Of a stretch of 64,000 nucleotides of DNA, positions 1 through 8,414 are shown in pieces. Within the stretch, counting starts at the first letter, position 1; each line of letters starts with the position of its first letter. The stretch is from Pseudonocardia sp. HH130629-09 (GTDB lineage Bacteria > Actinomycetota > Actinomycetes > Mycobacteriales > Pseudonocardiaceae). Where the stretch lies: the NCBI RefSeq assembly GCF_001294645.1, contig NZ_CP011868.1, positions 3,224,001-3,288,000 of the forward strand. Reading direction: 5' to 3'. The notes below the pieces were generated by a model that was not told the origin of the DNA, ran no database searches, and worked only from the letters and a program-made list of their open reading frames with translations. The translations under genes and the position numbers were made by a program.

Positions 1-785
1 GGCTGGGGTCGATGAGCAGCGAGGACCGCCGCGAGCTCACCACCGCCTCGCGCACCCAGACCCAGGTGCTGCTCGGCGCCCCGGTCACCGTGACCGCGCG
101 TCGCGACGGCTGGGCGCAGGTCGTCGTGCCCGGCCAGCCGTCGGGCAAGGACCACCGTGGCTACCCCGGCTGGGTCCCCGAGGCCCAGCTCGTCGACGAC
201 CCCGCGTTCGGCGCGCTGGCCGCGGGGGCGCCCGCCGGCACCGTCGACGGCGTCGCGACGACCTGGCTGTACCGCGACCCGGCCGGCACCGAGCGGCTGC
301 GCGAGGTCAGCGTCGGTACCCGGCTGCCGGTCGTCGGCGAGGCGGGCGACGCGGTCCGGGTCGCGCTGCCCGGCGGCGACCAGGCATGGACGGCGGCGGA
401 GACGCTCCGGCAGGGGGCGCCGCTCTCTCCGACCGGGGAGGGGCTGGTCGCGACCGCGCGGCTGTTCCTGGACCGCCCGTACCTCTGGGGCGGGCGCTCC
501 GGGTTCGGCCCGGACTGCTCGGGCCTCACCGGGCTGGCCTACGCGCTGCACGGGATCACCGTCGGGCGCGACGCCTCCGACCAGTCCCGCGGTGGACGGC
601 AGGTCGGCGACCCCGCCGACCTGCGGCCCGGTGACCTGCTGTTCTGGAACTCCCCCGCGACGCACGTCGCGATGTACGCCGGCGGCGGGACGATGATCGA
701 GGCGTTCGACGCGGCCACCCCGGTCCGGGTGACCCCGGTGCGGTTCGACGCGACGTACTCCGGGGCTCGCCGGTACCTGCCGTGA
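1..785 (+). CDS. NlpC/P60 (C40) cell-wall hydrolase, 5' end cut by window
   Basis: Predicted cysteine peptidase cleaving peptidoglycan stem peptides outside the membrane. The C-terminal third carries the NlpC/P60 signature: YLWGG, then the nucleophile in DCSGL, then the catalytic His in HVAMYAGG. The first half looks like one or two SH3b domains (GWAQVVVPGQ, GWVPEAQLV). The frame is open to the left edge, and the first ATG at 12 falls inside what looks like SH3 sequence, so the true start is probably outside the window and no signal peptide can be judged. The gene ends 58-75 bp before cobG and is functionally unrelated to it. Family call is firm; substrate bond is not determinable. Confidence 0.85.
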   Translation, partial: LGSMSSEDRRELTTASRTQTQVLLGAPVTVTARRDGWAQVVVPGQPSGKDHRGYPGWVPEAQLVDDPAFGALAAGAPAGTVDGVATTWLYRDPAGTERLREVSVGTRLPVVGEAGDAVRVALPGGDQAWTAAETLRQGAPLSPTGEGLVATARLFLDRPYLWGGRSGFGPDCSGLTGLAYALHGITVGRDASDQSRGGRQVGDPADLRPGDLLFWNSPATHVAMYAGGGTMIEAFDAATPVRVTPVRFDATYSGARRYLP

Positions 786-790
786 TCTGA

Positions 791-806
791 ACACCTGACG
801 AGGTGT
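791..806. promoter_or_regulatory. Short perfect inverted repeat before cobG
   Basis: ACACCT and AGGTGT flank a 4-nt loop (gacg) between the NlpC/P60 stop and cobG. The stem is only 6 bp and no U run follows, so it could be a weak terminator or an operator. The cobG -10-like box TACAGT lies 42 bp downstream at 848-853. Confidence 0.3.
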
Positions 807-860
807 GACCGCCGCCCCGGCAGGTCCCTTCGGCGGTCTCGGATGCCTACAGTGTCCGGC

Positions 861-2060
861 GTGCCGTCGCCGACCACCCGTACCCGCACCGACGCCTGTC
901 CCGGCGTCGTCTCGCCGCACGCGGCCGCGGACGGGTCGCTGGCGCGGATCCGGCTGCCGGGCGGGACGGTCACCGCGGCGGCGCTGCGGGCGGTCGCGGC
1001 CCTGGCCCGCGAGGCCGGGGACGGCGCCGTCCACCTGACCTCGCGCGGGAACCTGCAGCTGCGCGGCCTCGACCCGGCCGACCCGCGCCCGGTGGAGCGG
1101 CTGACCATGGCCGGGATGCTGCCGTCGACCACCCACGAGCGGGTCCGCAACGTGCTGGCCTCCCCGCTCTCGGGGCTCGCCGGGGGTCTCGCCGACGTCC
1201 GGGGTCTGGCCACCGCGCTCGACCGCGGCCTGTGCGCGCGCCCCGCGCTGTCGGCGCTGCCCGGCCGGTTCCTGTTCGCCCTCGACGACGGCCGCGGCGA
1301 CGTCGCCGCCGAGCGTGCCGACCTGTGCTGGCGGGCGCGGGGTCCCGAGGAGGGCGAACTCCTCGTGGCGGGCGTCCCGACCGGCCTGTGCTGCTCCCCC
1401 GCCGAGGCGCCCGCGCTGCTGCTCGACGCGGTCGCGGCGTTCCTCGACCTGCGGGCCGCGCACGCCGCCGACCCGGCCGCGCGGGCCTGGCGCGCCGTGG
1501 AGCTGCCCGGCGCCGCGACCGGGGTGGCGTCCCGGCTGCGCGGACACCGGTCGGTGTCCTCCCCCGGTCCGGGGCTCGACGACAGCACGCCCGGGGGTCC
1601 CGGCCCGGTGCTCGTCGGAGCGCTGGGTGGCGGCGCGCTGGGGGTCGCGCCGGTGCTCGGGGAGCTGTCGGCCGGGCAGCTGGACCTGCTGGCCGAGTCG
1701 GCCCCGCAGCTGCTGGTCACCCCGTGGCGCACCCTGGTCCTGCCCACCCCCGCACCCGGTGCCGAGGCCCGGCTGGCGGCGGCGGGGCTCGTCGTCGACC
1801 CCGGCCACCCGGCGGTGCGGGTCAGCGCCTGCGCGGGCGCTCCGGGCTGCGCGAAGTCCCTGGCCGACGTCCGCGCCCACGCGCTCGTGCTGATCGCGCG
1901 GGGCGGGCCGCGAGCGGGCGCGGTGCCCGACGCGGTGCACGTCGTCGGCTGTGGCCGGCGCTGCGGCGCCCCGCACACGGCGCACCGCGACGCGGTCGCC
2001 ACCGGGCCGGACACCTACGTCATCGACGGACGCACGATCACGACCGAGGAGCTCCGCTGA
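861..2060 (+). CDS. cobG: Precorrin-3B synthase CobG
   Basis: Aerobic cobalamin pathway enzyme converting precorrin-3A to precorrin-3B with O2, in the cytoplasm. It belongs to the nitrite/sulfite reductase fold. The C-terminal [4Fe-4S] ligands are visible as CAGAPGC followed about 40 residues later by CGRRC, and a ferredoxin-like half with HLTSRGNLQLRG lies near the N-terminus. GTG 861 is preferred over ATG 843 because TACAGT at 848-853 sits 7 nt upstream, the spacing expected for a leaderless transcript, and because family proteins begin close to this point. First gene of cobG-cobH-cobIJ; its stop overlaps the proposed cobH start. About 399 aa, normal for CobG. Confidence 0.88.
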   Translation: MPSPTTRTRTDACPGVVSPHAAADGSLARIRLPGGTVTAAALRAVAALAREAGDGAVHLTSRGNLQLRGLDPADPRPVERLTMAGMLPSTTHERVRNVLASPLSGLAGGLADVRGLATALDRGLCARPALSALPGRFLFALDDGRGDVAAERADLCWRARGPEEGELLVAGVPTGLCCSPAEAPALLLDAVAAFLDLRAAHAADPAARAWRAVELPGAATGVASRLRGHRSVSSPGPGLDDSTPGGPGPVLVGALGGGALGVAPVLGELSAGQLDLLAESAPQLLVTPWRTLVLPTPAPGAEARLAAAGLVVDPGHPAVRVSACAGAPGCAKSLADVRAHALVLIARGGPRAGAVPDAVHVVGCGRRCGAPHTAHRDAVATGPDTYVIDGRTITTEELR

Positions 2061-2698
2061 GCGGGTACGACTACATCACCGACGGCAACGAGATCTACCG
2101 CCGCTCGTTCGCGACGATCCGCGCGGAGACCGATCTCTCCGGGCTCCCGCCCGGTGTCGACGACATCGCCGTCCGCATGATCCACGCCTGCGGTCAGGTC
2201 GACCTCGTCGACGACATCGCCGCCTCCGACGGCGTCGTCGCGGCCGCCCGCTCCGCGCTGCGGGCCGGTGCCCCGATCCTGTGCGACGCGATGATGGTCG
2301 CCTCCGGGGTGACCGCCGCCCGGCTCCCCGCGGACAACGAGGTGCTCTGCCTGCTGCGCGACGCCCGGGTCCCCGACCACGCGCGCCGGATCGGCAACAC
2401 CCGGTCCGCGGCCGCCCTGGAGCTGCTCGCCGACCGCTTCGAGGGCGCGGTGGTCGCGATCGGGAACGCCCCGACCGCGCTGTTCCACGTACTGGACCTC
2501 ATCGACCGGGGCGACGCACCCCGCCCGGCCGCGATCATCGGCATCCCGGTGGGGTTCATCGGTGCCGCCGAGTCCAAGGTGGCCCTGTCCGAGCGGACCG
2601 ACCTGGAGCACCTCGTCGTCCACGGCCGTCGTGGCGGGTCGGCGATCACCGCGGCGGCGCTGAACGCGCTGGCCCACGAACAGGAGATCATCGCGTGA
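2057..2698 (+). CDS. cobH: Precorrin-8X methylmutase CobH, probable CTG start
   Basis: Catalyses the methyl shift from C-11 to C-12 turning precorrin-8X into hydrogenobyrinate. The N-terminus YDYITDGNEIYRRSF and the motif VRMIHACGQVDL are typical of CobH/CbiC, and IGNAPTALF and GIPVGFIGAAESK follow as in the family. No ATG, GTG or TTG exists in frame near the conserved N-terminus. The only plausible start is CTG at 2057, which overlaps the cobG stop as CTGA and has a GAGGAG Shine-Dalgarno sequence at 2046-2051 with 5-nt spacing. About 213 aa, normal length. The 3' end overlaps the next gene by GTGA. Confidence 0.88.
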   Translation: MSGYDYITDGNEIYRRSFATIRAETDLSGLPPGVDDIAVRMIHACGQVDLVDDIAASDGVVAAARSALRAGAPILCDAMMVASGVTAARLPADNEVLCLLRDARVPDHARRIGNTRSAAALELLADRFEGAVVAIGNAPTALFHVLDLIDRGDAPRPAAIIGIPVGFIGAAESKVALSERTDLEHLVVHGRRGGSAITAAALNALAHEQEIIA

Positions 2699-4344
2699 AC
2701 GCGCAGCAACACAGCGTGAACGAGCCTGCGAGTGACGCGCAGCAACACAGCGTGAACGAGCCTGCGAGTGACGCGCAGCAGCACGGCGTGACGGGCACCC
2801 TCTACGGCGTCGGCCTCGGTCCGGGCGACCCCGAGCTGACGACCATCAAGGCCGCCCGGCTCGTCCGCGACGCCGACGTCATCGCCTACCACTCCGCGCG
2901 GCACGGCCGCTCCATCGCGCGCCGGATCGCCGAGCCGCACCTGTCGGGCACCGCGATCGAGGAGGCCCTGGTCTACCCGGTCACCACCGAGGCCACCGAC
3001 CACCCCGGCGGCTACCAGGGCGCGATCGACGCGTTCTACGCCGAGGCCGCCGCCCGGCTCGCCGCGCACCTCGACGCGGGCCGCGACGTCGTGCTGCTCG
3101 CCGAGGGCGACCCGCTGTTCTACGGCTCCTACATGCACATGCACAAGCGCCTGGCGGGGCGCTATCCCACCGAGGTCGTGCCGGGCGTCACCTCGATCAG
3201 CGGTGCGGCCGCGGCGATCGGGCAGCCGCTGGTGGAGCGCAACGAGGTGCTCACCGTGCTCCCGGGCACGCTGCCCCGTGAGGAGCTGGCCCGGCGGCTC
3301 GCGGGGACCGACTCGGCGGCGGTGATGAAGCTCGGGCGCACCTTCACCGCGGTCCGCGGGGCGATGGCCGACGCCGGCGTGCTCGACCGGGCCCGCTACG
3401 TCGAGCGGGCGACGATGGAGGGGCAGCGGACCGGGGCGCTGTCCGACGTGGATCCCTCCGACGTGCCCTACTTCGCGATCACCCTGGTGCCCGGCGAGGT
3501 CGCCGCATCGGTGCCCGAGGAGGCCGTCGCATCCGTCGCGGAGCCCGGGGGCGCGGCGGCCGAGGAGCGGTCGGTGCGCGGGCCGGGCGAGGTCGTCGTC
3601 GTCGGGACCGGGCCCGCCGGGCGGGACTGGCTGACCCCGCAGGTCGCCCGCGCGCTGTCCGAGGTGGACGACCTCGTCGGCTACCGCCCCTACCTGGACC
3701 GGGTGCCGCCGAACCCGCGTCAGGCCCGGCACGCCTCGGACAACAAGGTCGAGTCCGAGCGGGCCGCGCACGCGCTGGACCTCGCCGCCTCGGGAAGGCG
3801 GGTCGCCGTCGTCTCCGCCGGGGACCCTGGGGTGTTCGCGATGGCGACCGCGGTGCTGGAGGTGGCCGCGGAGCCGAAGTACCACGACGTCCCGGTCCGG
3901 GTGCTGCCCGGCATGTCCGCGGCGCAGGCCGTGGCGGCTGCCGTCGGCGCCCCGCTGGGGCACGACCACGCCATGATCTCACTGTCGGACCGGCTCAAGC
4001 CGTGGGACGTCGTCGCGGACCGGCTGCGGGCCGTGGCCGCGGCCGACCTGGCGATCGCGATCTACAACCCGCGCTCGAAGGCCCGGCCGTGGCAGGTCGG
4101 CGCGGCCCGCGACGTGCTGCTGGAGCACCGCGCCCCGGACACGCCGGTGGTGCTGGGCCGCGACGTCGGCGGCGCCGGGCAGCGGGTCGTCGTCACCACG
4201 CTGGGCGAGCTGGACCCGGAGCAGGTGGACATGCGGACCCTGGTGGTCGTCGGCTCGTCGACGACCCGGGCGGTCGAGCGCGGCGGCACGACCGTCGTGT
4301 TCACCCCCCGGCACTACGGCCCCGGCGGCACGACGACCGACTGA
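2695..4344 (+). CDS. cobIJ: Fused precorrin-2 C20- and precorrin-3B C17-methyltransferase (CobI-CobJ)
   Basis: Two SAM-dependent tetrapyrrole methyltransferases in one chain, as in mycobacterial CobIJ. The CobI half starts at TLYGVGLGPGDPELTT and has LLAEGDPLFYGS. The CobJ half starts near VVVVGTGPAGRDWLTP and has VVSAGDPGVFAMA, IAIYNPRSKARP and TLVVVGSS. A short acidic linker joins them. GTG 2695 overlaps the cobH stop and has AGGAG at 2682-2686; GTG codons at 2716, 2752 and 2788 are alternatives. The family N-terminus aligns with 2788, so about 31 residues encoded by a tandem repeat are an unusual extension. Third gene of the operon. Confidence 0.9.
   Translation: MNAQQHSVNEPASDAQQHSVNEPASDAQQHGVTGTLYGVGLGPGDPELTTIKAARLVRDADVIAYHSARHGRSIARRIAEPHLSGTAIEEALVYPVTTEATDHPGGYQGAIDAFYAEAAARLAAHLDAGRDVVLLAEGDPLFYGSYMHMHKRLAGRYPTEVVPGVTSISGAAAAIGQPLVERNEVLTVLPGTLPREELARRLAGTDSAAVMKLGRTFTAVRGAMADAGVLDRARYVERATMEGQRTGALSDVDPSDVPYFAITLVPGEVAASVPEEAVASVAEPGGAAAEERSVRGPGEVVVVGTGPAGRDWLTPQVARALSEVDDLVGYRPYLDRVPPNPRQARHASDNKVESERAAHALDLAASGRRVAVVSAGDPGVFAMATAVLEVAAEPKYHDVPVRVLPGMSAAQAVAAAVGAPLGHDHAMISLSDRLKPWDVVADRLRAVAAADLAIAIYNPRSKARPWQVGAARDVLLEHRAPDTPVVLGRDVGGAGQRVVVTTLGELDPEQVDMRTLVVVGSSTTRAVERGGTTVVFTPRHYGPGGTTTD
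2701..2790 (+). repeat. 36-bp tandem repeat, 2.5 copies, at the cobIJ 5' end
   Basis: Copies at 2701-2736 and 2737-2772 are identical; a third partial copy from 2773 differs at two bases before diverging. The unit is 12 codons long, so it stays in frame and encodes repeats of NEPASDAQQHSV. Each copy contributes a GTG that could start translation. It separates the cobH stop from the conserved CobI N-terminus. Confidence 0.9.
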
Positions 4345-4402
4345 TCACATCGGCTCGTTGACGACATCCTGACGGATGCCGGTTCCGCGCTAGCGTCACG
4401 CC

Positions 4403-4858
4403 GTGCAACTGCGGGTGTGGCGATTCGGGCCCGACGACTGGGAGCAGGCCCGCGTGGCCCGCCTCGCGTCGGTGCGGGACGGGTTCGGTGAGGACAGCGA
4501 CTTCTACCGCGAGCAGGCCGCCCTCGAACCGGCCGCCTGGCGGGTGGTCCTGACCGAGCACGTCCGCTTCGCCGCCTTCGACGGCGACCGCCCGGTCGGC
4601 ACCGCGTGCTGGCGGGCCGGTGACGACGGCGACGGCCTGCTGTACGGCATGTGGGTGCACACCGACCTGCGCGGCACCGGGGTGGCCGACGCGCTGGTCG
4701 ACGCGGTCACCGCCGTCGCTCGCGAGAACGGGTCGCGCACGCTGTCGCTGAAGGTGGAGCCGGACAACGCCCGCGCGATCGCGTTCTACCTCCGGACCGG
4801 GTTCGTCGCCGACGGCGTGCCCGGTCCGGGGCTGACCGTCATGAGCCGCCCGGTCTGA
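4403..4858 (+). CDS. GNAT family N-acetyltransferase
   Basis: Small acetyl-CoA-dependent acetyltransferase, 151 aa, substrate unknown. The acetyl-CoA loop is MWVHTDLRGTGVADAL, followed by LKVEPDNARAIAFYLRTGF, the usual beta5-alpha4 end of the fold. GTG 4403 is taken as the start: TAGCGT at 4391-4396 lies 6 nt upstream, which suggests a leaderless transcript. The stop codon TGA (4856-4858) is part of the 5-bp target duplicated by the adjacent insertion sequence, so the protein is unchanged by the insertion. Confidence 0.8.
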   Translation: MQLRVWRFGPDDWEQARVARLASVRDGFGEDSDFYREQAALEPAAWRVVLTEHVRFAAFDGDRPVGTACWRAGDDGDGLLYGMWVHTDLRGTGVADALVDAVTAVARENGSRTLSLKVEPDNARAIAFYLRTGFVADGVPGPGLTVMSRPV

Positions 4859-6596
4859 CCCGAATCCGCGAGTAGGTCATGAGCTGATCTTGGTCGGCCA
4901 AAGTTGATGTTGCTTGGGTCGGGAGTTGGGTGGTGGGCAAGCGGGCGGCCCGAGTGTCGCCTCGGGTGGCGGGTTCCTGTGCTGGTCGGGGCCGGTGCGG
5001 CCGGGTCAGGACGGAGCGGGCAGGGCGCGGACGCGGGCGAGGACCTCGGCGAGTAGGTGCTCGCCGGGTGGTAGGCGCAGGGTGAGGCCGCGGGCGTGGC
5101 GCACGAGGCGGGCGGGGATGGTGATCAGCCGCCGGCGCAGGGTGGCGATCATGGCCTGGCCGCCGCGGACGCCGTGCCCGACCAGGCGCCCGTCGCGGGT
5201 GCGGGCGGTGAGGTGGTGCAGCCACCCGCTGGTGGTGGCGGCCAGGAGTGCGCCCCACATCCAGGCTCGGTTCACCGCGAGGTGTCCGGAGGGGAGGTGG
5301 CGCAGCGCGGCGCCGTGCTTGGTGTCGCGGAACAGGTTCTCCACCTTCGTGCGGTGGCGGTACCAGTACTCGGCCTGCGCGGCTGCGGCAGGTGTGGAGA
5401 CGTCGAGGTTGGTCACGATGAACGAGTAGGCGAACACCCCGTCGACCTTGGCCACCGTAGCGAGGTCGTCGAGCGGGAGCGCCCGCTGGGCGGGGTGCAG
5501 GGTGCGTCGGCGCCGCGCTCGCGGGTCACCGGAGACCTGGCCGTGGTCCAGGTCGAGCCGGACCCGACGGATCAGCAGCTGGGTCGCTGCGGGCCACCAG
5601 TTCGGGCAATAGTCGGCCACCGCGACCTGCGCGCCGGTCATGTCGATCGCGTCGGTCCACCCGTCGGCCGCGACGCCGTCGAGGATGCGCCACAGCGGCG
5701 CGATGCGTCGGGCGCCGATGGCGAACTCCACGCCGACGAACAGGGCTGCGCGGGCGAGCTGCCCGGCGAAGTAGCCCGCGTCCGCACGCACGCGGACTCG
5801 CCCCGCCCGCGCCTGCGCGGGGAGCGCGGCCAGCGCCCGGTAGAACAGCTCGGCGCTGGTGGCGCGGGGGTCATCCCGGCCCGAACCGAGGTCAGCGGCC
5901 AGCACCACCGCGGTGTCGGCCCAGGTCGCGACGTGCGGGCGGGCGACCCGCTGGCCTTGGTGGTTGAACGCCACGCCCTGCTTGAGCCGGCCGTAAACCT
6001 CGACATCGGTGGTGTCCAGATCGATCGTCACGTCCGCCGTCAGCTGCTCGGCCCGGTCCGGGTCGACCTGGGCGAGCAGGTCCAGCGCGGTGGTGTGCAC
6101 GTCACCGAGCCCGGTCTCCACCGCCGCCCACTGCCCCTCGATGAACTTGCGCGCGAGCCCGGCGGCGGTCGTGGACGCCAACCCCGGCACCGGCGTGAGT
6201 GCCTGCCCGGCGGTGTCGGCGCGGTGCCGGTCCAGCCCGACCAGGAAGTCCTCCCCGCACAGCTGCGCCGCCGACATGCCGACCAGCATCTGCCCGGCGC
6301 TGCACCCGCGGTCGCGGTCCTTGATGGGCCCGACCGCGGCGTCGAGCTTGTCGATGATCCCGAGCCGGTCGATCAGTTCGGTCACCGCGGCCAGCCCGGA
6401 GAACCTGGTCAGCGCCGCGTCCGGCGCGCCGAGACGCACCCGCGCACACCGCGGGCGTCGCTTGCGTACTGTTCGCACCTGATAGGTGTCCTCTCAACCC
6501 GCAATGTCGTGTCGTCGCAAACACGATCATCGCAGGTCAGCGGGCACCTATCGCCATCTCCCCAGTCCGGACACCAGCGCTACTCGCGGATTCGGG
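4859..6596. mobile_element. Intact IS1380-type insertion sequence
   Basis: 1738-bp element bounded by perfect 17-bp inverted repeats CCCGAATCCGCGAGTAG (4859-4875) and its complement (6580-6596). It is flanked by the 5-bp direct repeat TCTGA at 4854-4858 and 6597-6601. One transposase gene fills the minus strand. Clean ends and target duplication indicate a fairly recent insertion. It landed exactly between two convergent genes: the left duplication retains the GNAT stop, while the right end supplies a new C-terminus to the HAD gene. The 4876-5005 stretch holds no gene. Confidence 0.93.
5006..6478 (-). CDS. IS1380 family transposase
   Basis: 490-aa DDE transposase that cuts and pastes the surrounding element. 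Candidate catalytic positions are the Asp in TIDLDTTDVEVYG, the Asp in VRVRADAGYF, and the Glu in HRTKVENLFRDTKHG, which has the Y-R-E spacing of the IS4/IS1380 group. Basic N-terminus (MRTVRKRRPRCARVR). Full-length for the family with no frameshift. About 100 bp of non-coding DNA lies between its start and the right inverted repeat. Confidence 0.92.
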   Translation of the reverse strand: MRTVRKRRPRCARVRLGAPDAALTRFSGLAAVTELIDRLGIIDKLDAAVGPIKDRDRGCSAGQMLVGMSAAQLCGEDFLVGLDRHRADTAGQALTPVPGLASTTAAGLARKFIEGQWAAVETGLGDVHTTALDLLAQVDPDRAEQLTADVTIDLDTTDVEVYGRLKQGVAFNHQGQRVARPHVATWADTAVVLAADLGSGRDDPRATSAELFYRALAALPAQARAGRVRVRADAGYFAGQLARAALFVGVEFAIGARRIAPLWRILDGVAADGWTDAIDMTGAQVAVADYCPNWWPAATQLLIRRVRLDLDHGQVSGDPRARRRRTLHPAQRALPLDDLATVAKVDGVFAYSFIVTNLDVSTPAAAAQAEYWYRHRTKVENLFRDTKHGAALRHLPSGHLAVNRAWMWGALLAATTSGWLHHLTARTRDGRLVGHGVRGGQAMIATLRRRLITIPARLVRHARGLTLRLPPGEHLLAEVLARVRALPAPS

Positions 6597-7212
6597 TCTG
6601 ACCGCGTCCGCGAGCCCCAGCAGGGCCGTGAGCTCGGGCAGCCCGGAGGGTCGCAGGTCCCCGTCGAGTCCCCGCAGCGCCGCGGTCGCCGCGCCGGCGG
6701 CCCGGCCCGCGTCGAGCCCGGCCCGTGCGTCCTCGACGACGAGGCAGGTGGCCGGATCCAACCCGAGCTCGGCCGCCGCGGCACGGTAGCCCTCCGGGTC
6801 CGGCTTGCCGTGCCGCACGTCGTCCCGGGCGACGAGCACCGGTGCGACGACCCCGGCGGCGCCCAGGCGGGCCTCGGCGAGCCGCCGGTCGGCGCTGGTC
6901 ACGACGGGCCCACGGGATCCGCGCCGCGTCGAGGGCGGCGAGCAGCGCGTGCGCGCCGGGCAGCGCGACGACGTCGTCGAGGTCGTCGTACTGCAGCTCG
7001 AGCTGGCGGGCCGCGGCAGTGTCGAGCGCGGCACCGGTGAGGTCCGGGCGCAGCAGCCGGATCGTGCCGTCGCTCGGCACCCCGTGCGCGACGCGGACCA
7101 GGTCCGCCTCGGCGACGCCGTACTCGCGGGCCCAGGCGGCCCAGGATCGGGCGACCGCCTCGTCGGACTCCACCAGGGTGCCGTCCATGTCGAACAGGAT
7201 CGCGGCGTACAC
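6537..7212 (-). pseudogene. HAD-superfamily hydrolase, frameshifted, C-terminus rewritten by IS
   Basis: Phosphatase/phosphonatase-like HAD protein. Motif I (ILFDMDGTLVES) is at the N-terminus; motif III (HGKPDPEGY) and motif IV (CLVVEDARAGLDAG) are in a different frame. The two frames join after RIPWA near 6905-6910, where one extra base interrupts what would read IPWAVVTSADRRL. Motif II (TSA) is therefore lost from the first frame. The last codons run into the IS1380 end and stop at 6537 inside the element. GTG start at 7212. The single-base shift could be a sequencing error; if corrected the protein would be about 225 aa. Confidence 0.75.
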
Positions 7213-7268
7213 CGCACCACCTCTTTCCCTCGGACGGCGAGCATATCGAGCCTGGAAGGATTCCCTCC

Positions 7269-8285
7269 ATGCGAGCAGTACGGATCACCGCGTTCGGTGC
7301 GCCACCCGAGGTCGTCGACCTGCCGGACCCCACGCCGCCCGCGGGCGGGGTGGTCGTGCGGGTGGAGGCGACCGGGTTGTGTGCCAGCGACCGCTTCGCC
7401 TGGGCCGGGCACGACGGCGACGTGATGCTCCCCCACGTCCCCGGCCACGAGCTGGTCGGGCGCGTGGTCGCGACCGGCACCGGGGTCACCCGGTTCCGGG
7501 CCGGTGACCGGGTCACGGCGCCGTTCGTCTGCGGCTGCGGTGTGTGCCCGGACTGCCGGGCGGGCCGCGCACAGGTCTGCCCGCACCAGCAGCAGCCCGG
7601 CTTCACCCACGACGGCTCCTTCGCCGAGCTCGTCGCGCTGCACCATGCCGACCACAACCTGGTGCCGGTCCCCGACGACGCCGATGCCGCCGGGGCCGCG
7701 CTGCTCGGCTGCCGGATCGCCACCGCGCACCGGGCGCTGGTCGGGCGCGGCGGGCTGGTCGCCGGGGAGCGGGTCCTCGTGCTCGGCGCGGGCGGGGTCG
7801 GCCTGGCCGCGGTGCTGATCGCGGCGGCGCTGGGCGCCGAGTCGGTCGTCGCGGACCCCTCGCCCGCGGCCCGGGCCCGGGCGGTCGAGCTGGGCGCGGT
7901 GGCGGCGGTGGACACCAACCACGGCCCGGACGCGGTCCGCGAGGCCGTCGGCGACGGCGGCGCCCGCCTCGCGGTGGAGGCCGCGGGCCGGGCGGACGCC
8001 CTGGACCTCGGCGTCCGGTCGCTGCGCAGGCAGGGGACGCTGGTGCAGGTCGGCCTGCTCGCCCGGGAGCCGGTGGTGCCGGTGCCGCTGATGATCGCGC
8101 ACGAGCTGACGGTCACTGGGAGCCACGGCATGGCCGCCGCGGACTACCCGGAGTTGATGGCACTCGTCGCCGAGGGCCGTCTCGACCCGGGCCGGCTGGT
8201 CACCCGGCGGACCGGGCTGGAGGCGCTCGCCGGGGCGCTGGCCGCGGCCCCGGAGCCGGGCGGGATCCTCGTCGGCCTGCCCTGA
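7269..8285 (+). CDS. Zinc-dependent alcohol dehydrogenase (MDR family)
   Basis: 338-aa NAD(P)-dependent medium-chain dehydrogenase. An N-terminal GroES-like domain has the first Zn ligand region ATGLCASDRFAW, the GHELVGRV motif, and a structural-zinc cluster CGCGVCPDC...C. The Rossmann domain contains VLGAGGVGLAAV. Hydrophobic substrate-site and C-terminal features resemble generic alcohol/polyol dehydrogenases, so the substrate is not assigned. ATG 7269 follows AGGA at 7256-7259. It is divergent from the broken HAD gene. Confidence 0.87.
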   Translation: MRAVRITAFGAPPEVVDLPDPTPPAGGVVVRVEATGLCASDRFAWAGHDGDVMLPHVPGHELVGRVVATGTGVTRFRAGDRVTAPFVCGCGVCPDCRAGRAQVCPHQQQPGFTHDGSFAELVALHHADHNLVPVPDDADAAGAALLGCRIATAHRALVGRGGLVAGERVLVLGAGGVGLAAVLIAAALGAESVVADPSPAARARAVELGAVAAVDTNHGPDAVREAVGDGGARLAVEAAGRADALDLGVRSLRRQGTLVQVGLLAREPVVPVPLMIAHELTVTGSHGMAAADYPELMALVAEGRLDPGRLVTRRTGLEALAGALAAAPEPGGILVGLP

Positions 8286-8414
8286 GACCCGGCCTGCCCC
8301 GGGACCCGGTGCGCCCCGGGGTGCGGCGTGCCCACTTTCCGGCCTCCCCGGGGTTCCGGCAGCCTCCGGGCTCGGGATGCCCCGACGGACGACGCGCGAC
8401 CGATGGGCCGGCCG

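Noticed and set aside
539..2014. Long minus-strand open frame opposite cobG
   Set aside because: Low-complexity Arg/Ser/Pro composition typical of antisense frames in GC-rich DNA; the plus strand has a clear CobG.
2701..2790. 36-bp repeats considered as a CRISPR-like array
   Set aside because: Copies are directly adjacent without spacers and lie in a reading frame.
5006..6596. IS elements plus HAD/ADH genes considered as a composite transposon
   Set aside because: The IS1380 element is single in this window and has its own target duplication; no second copy flanks a cargo.
5096..6601. Long plus-strand frame through the IS1380 element
   Set aside because: Antisense of the transposase with no recognisable domain.
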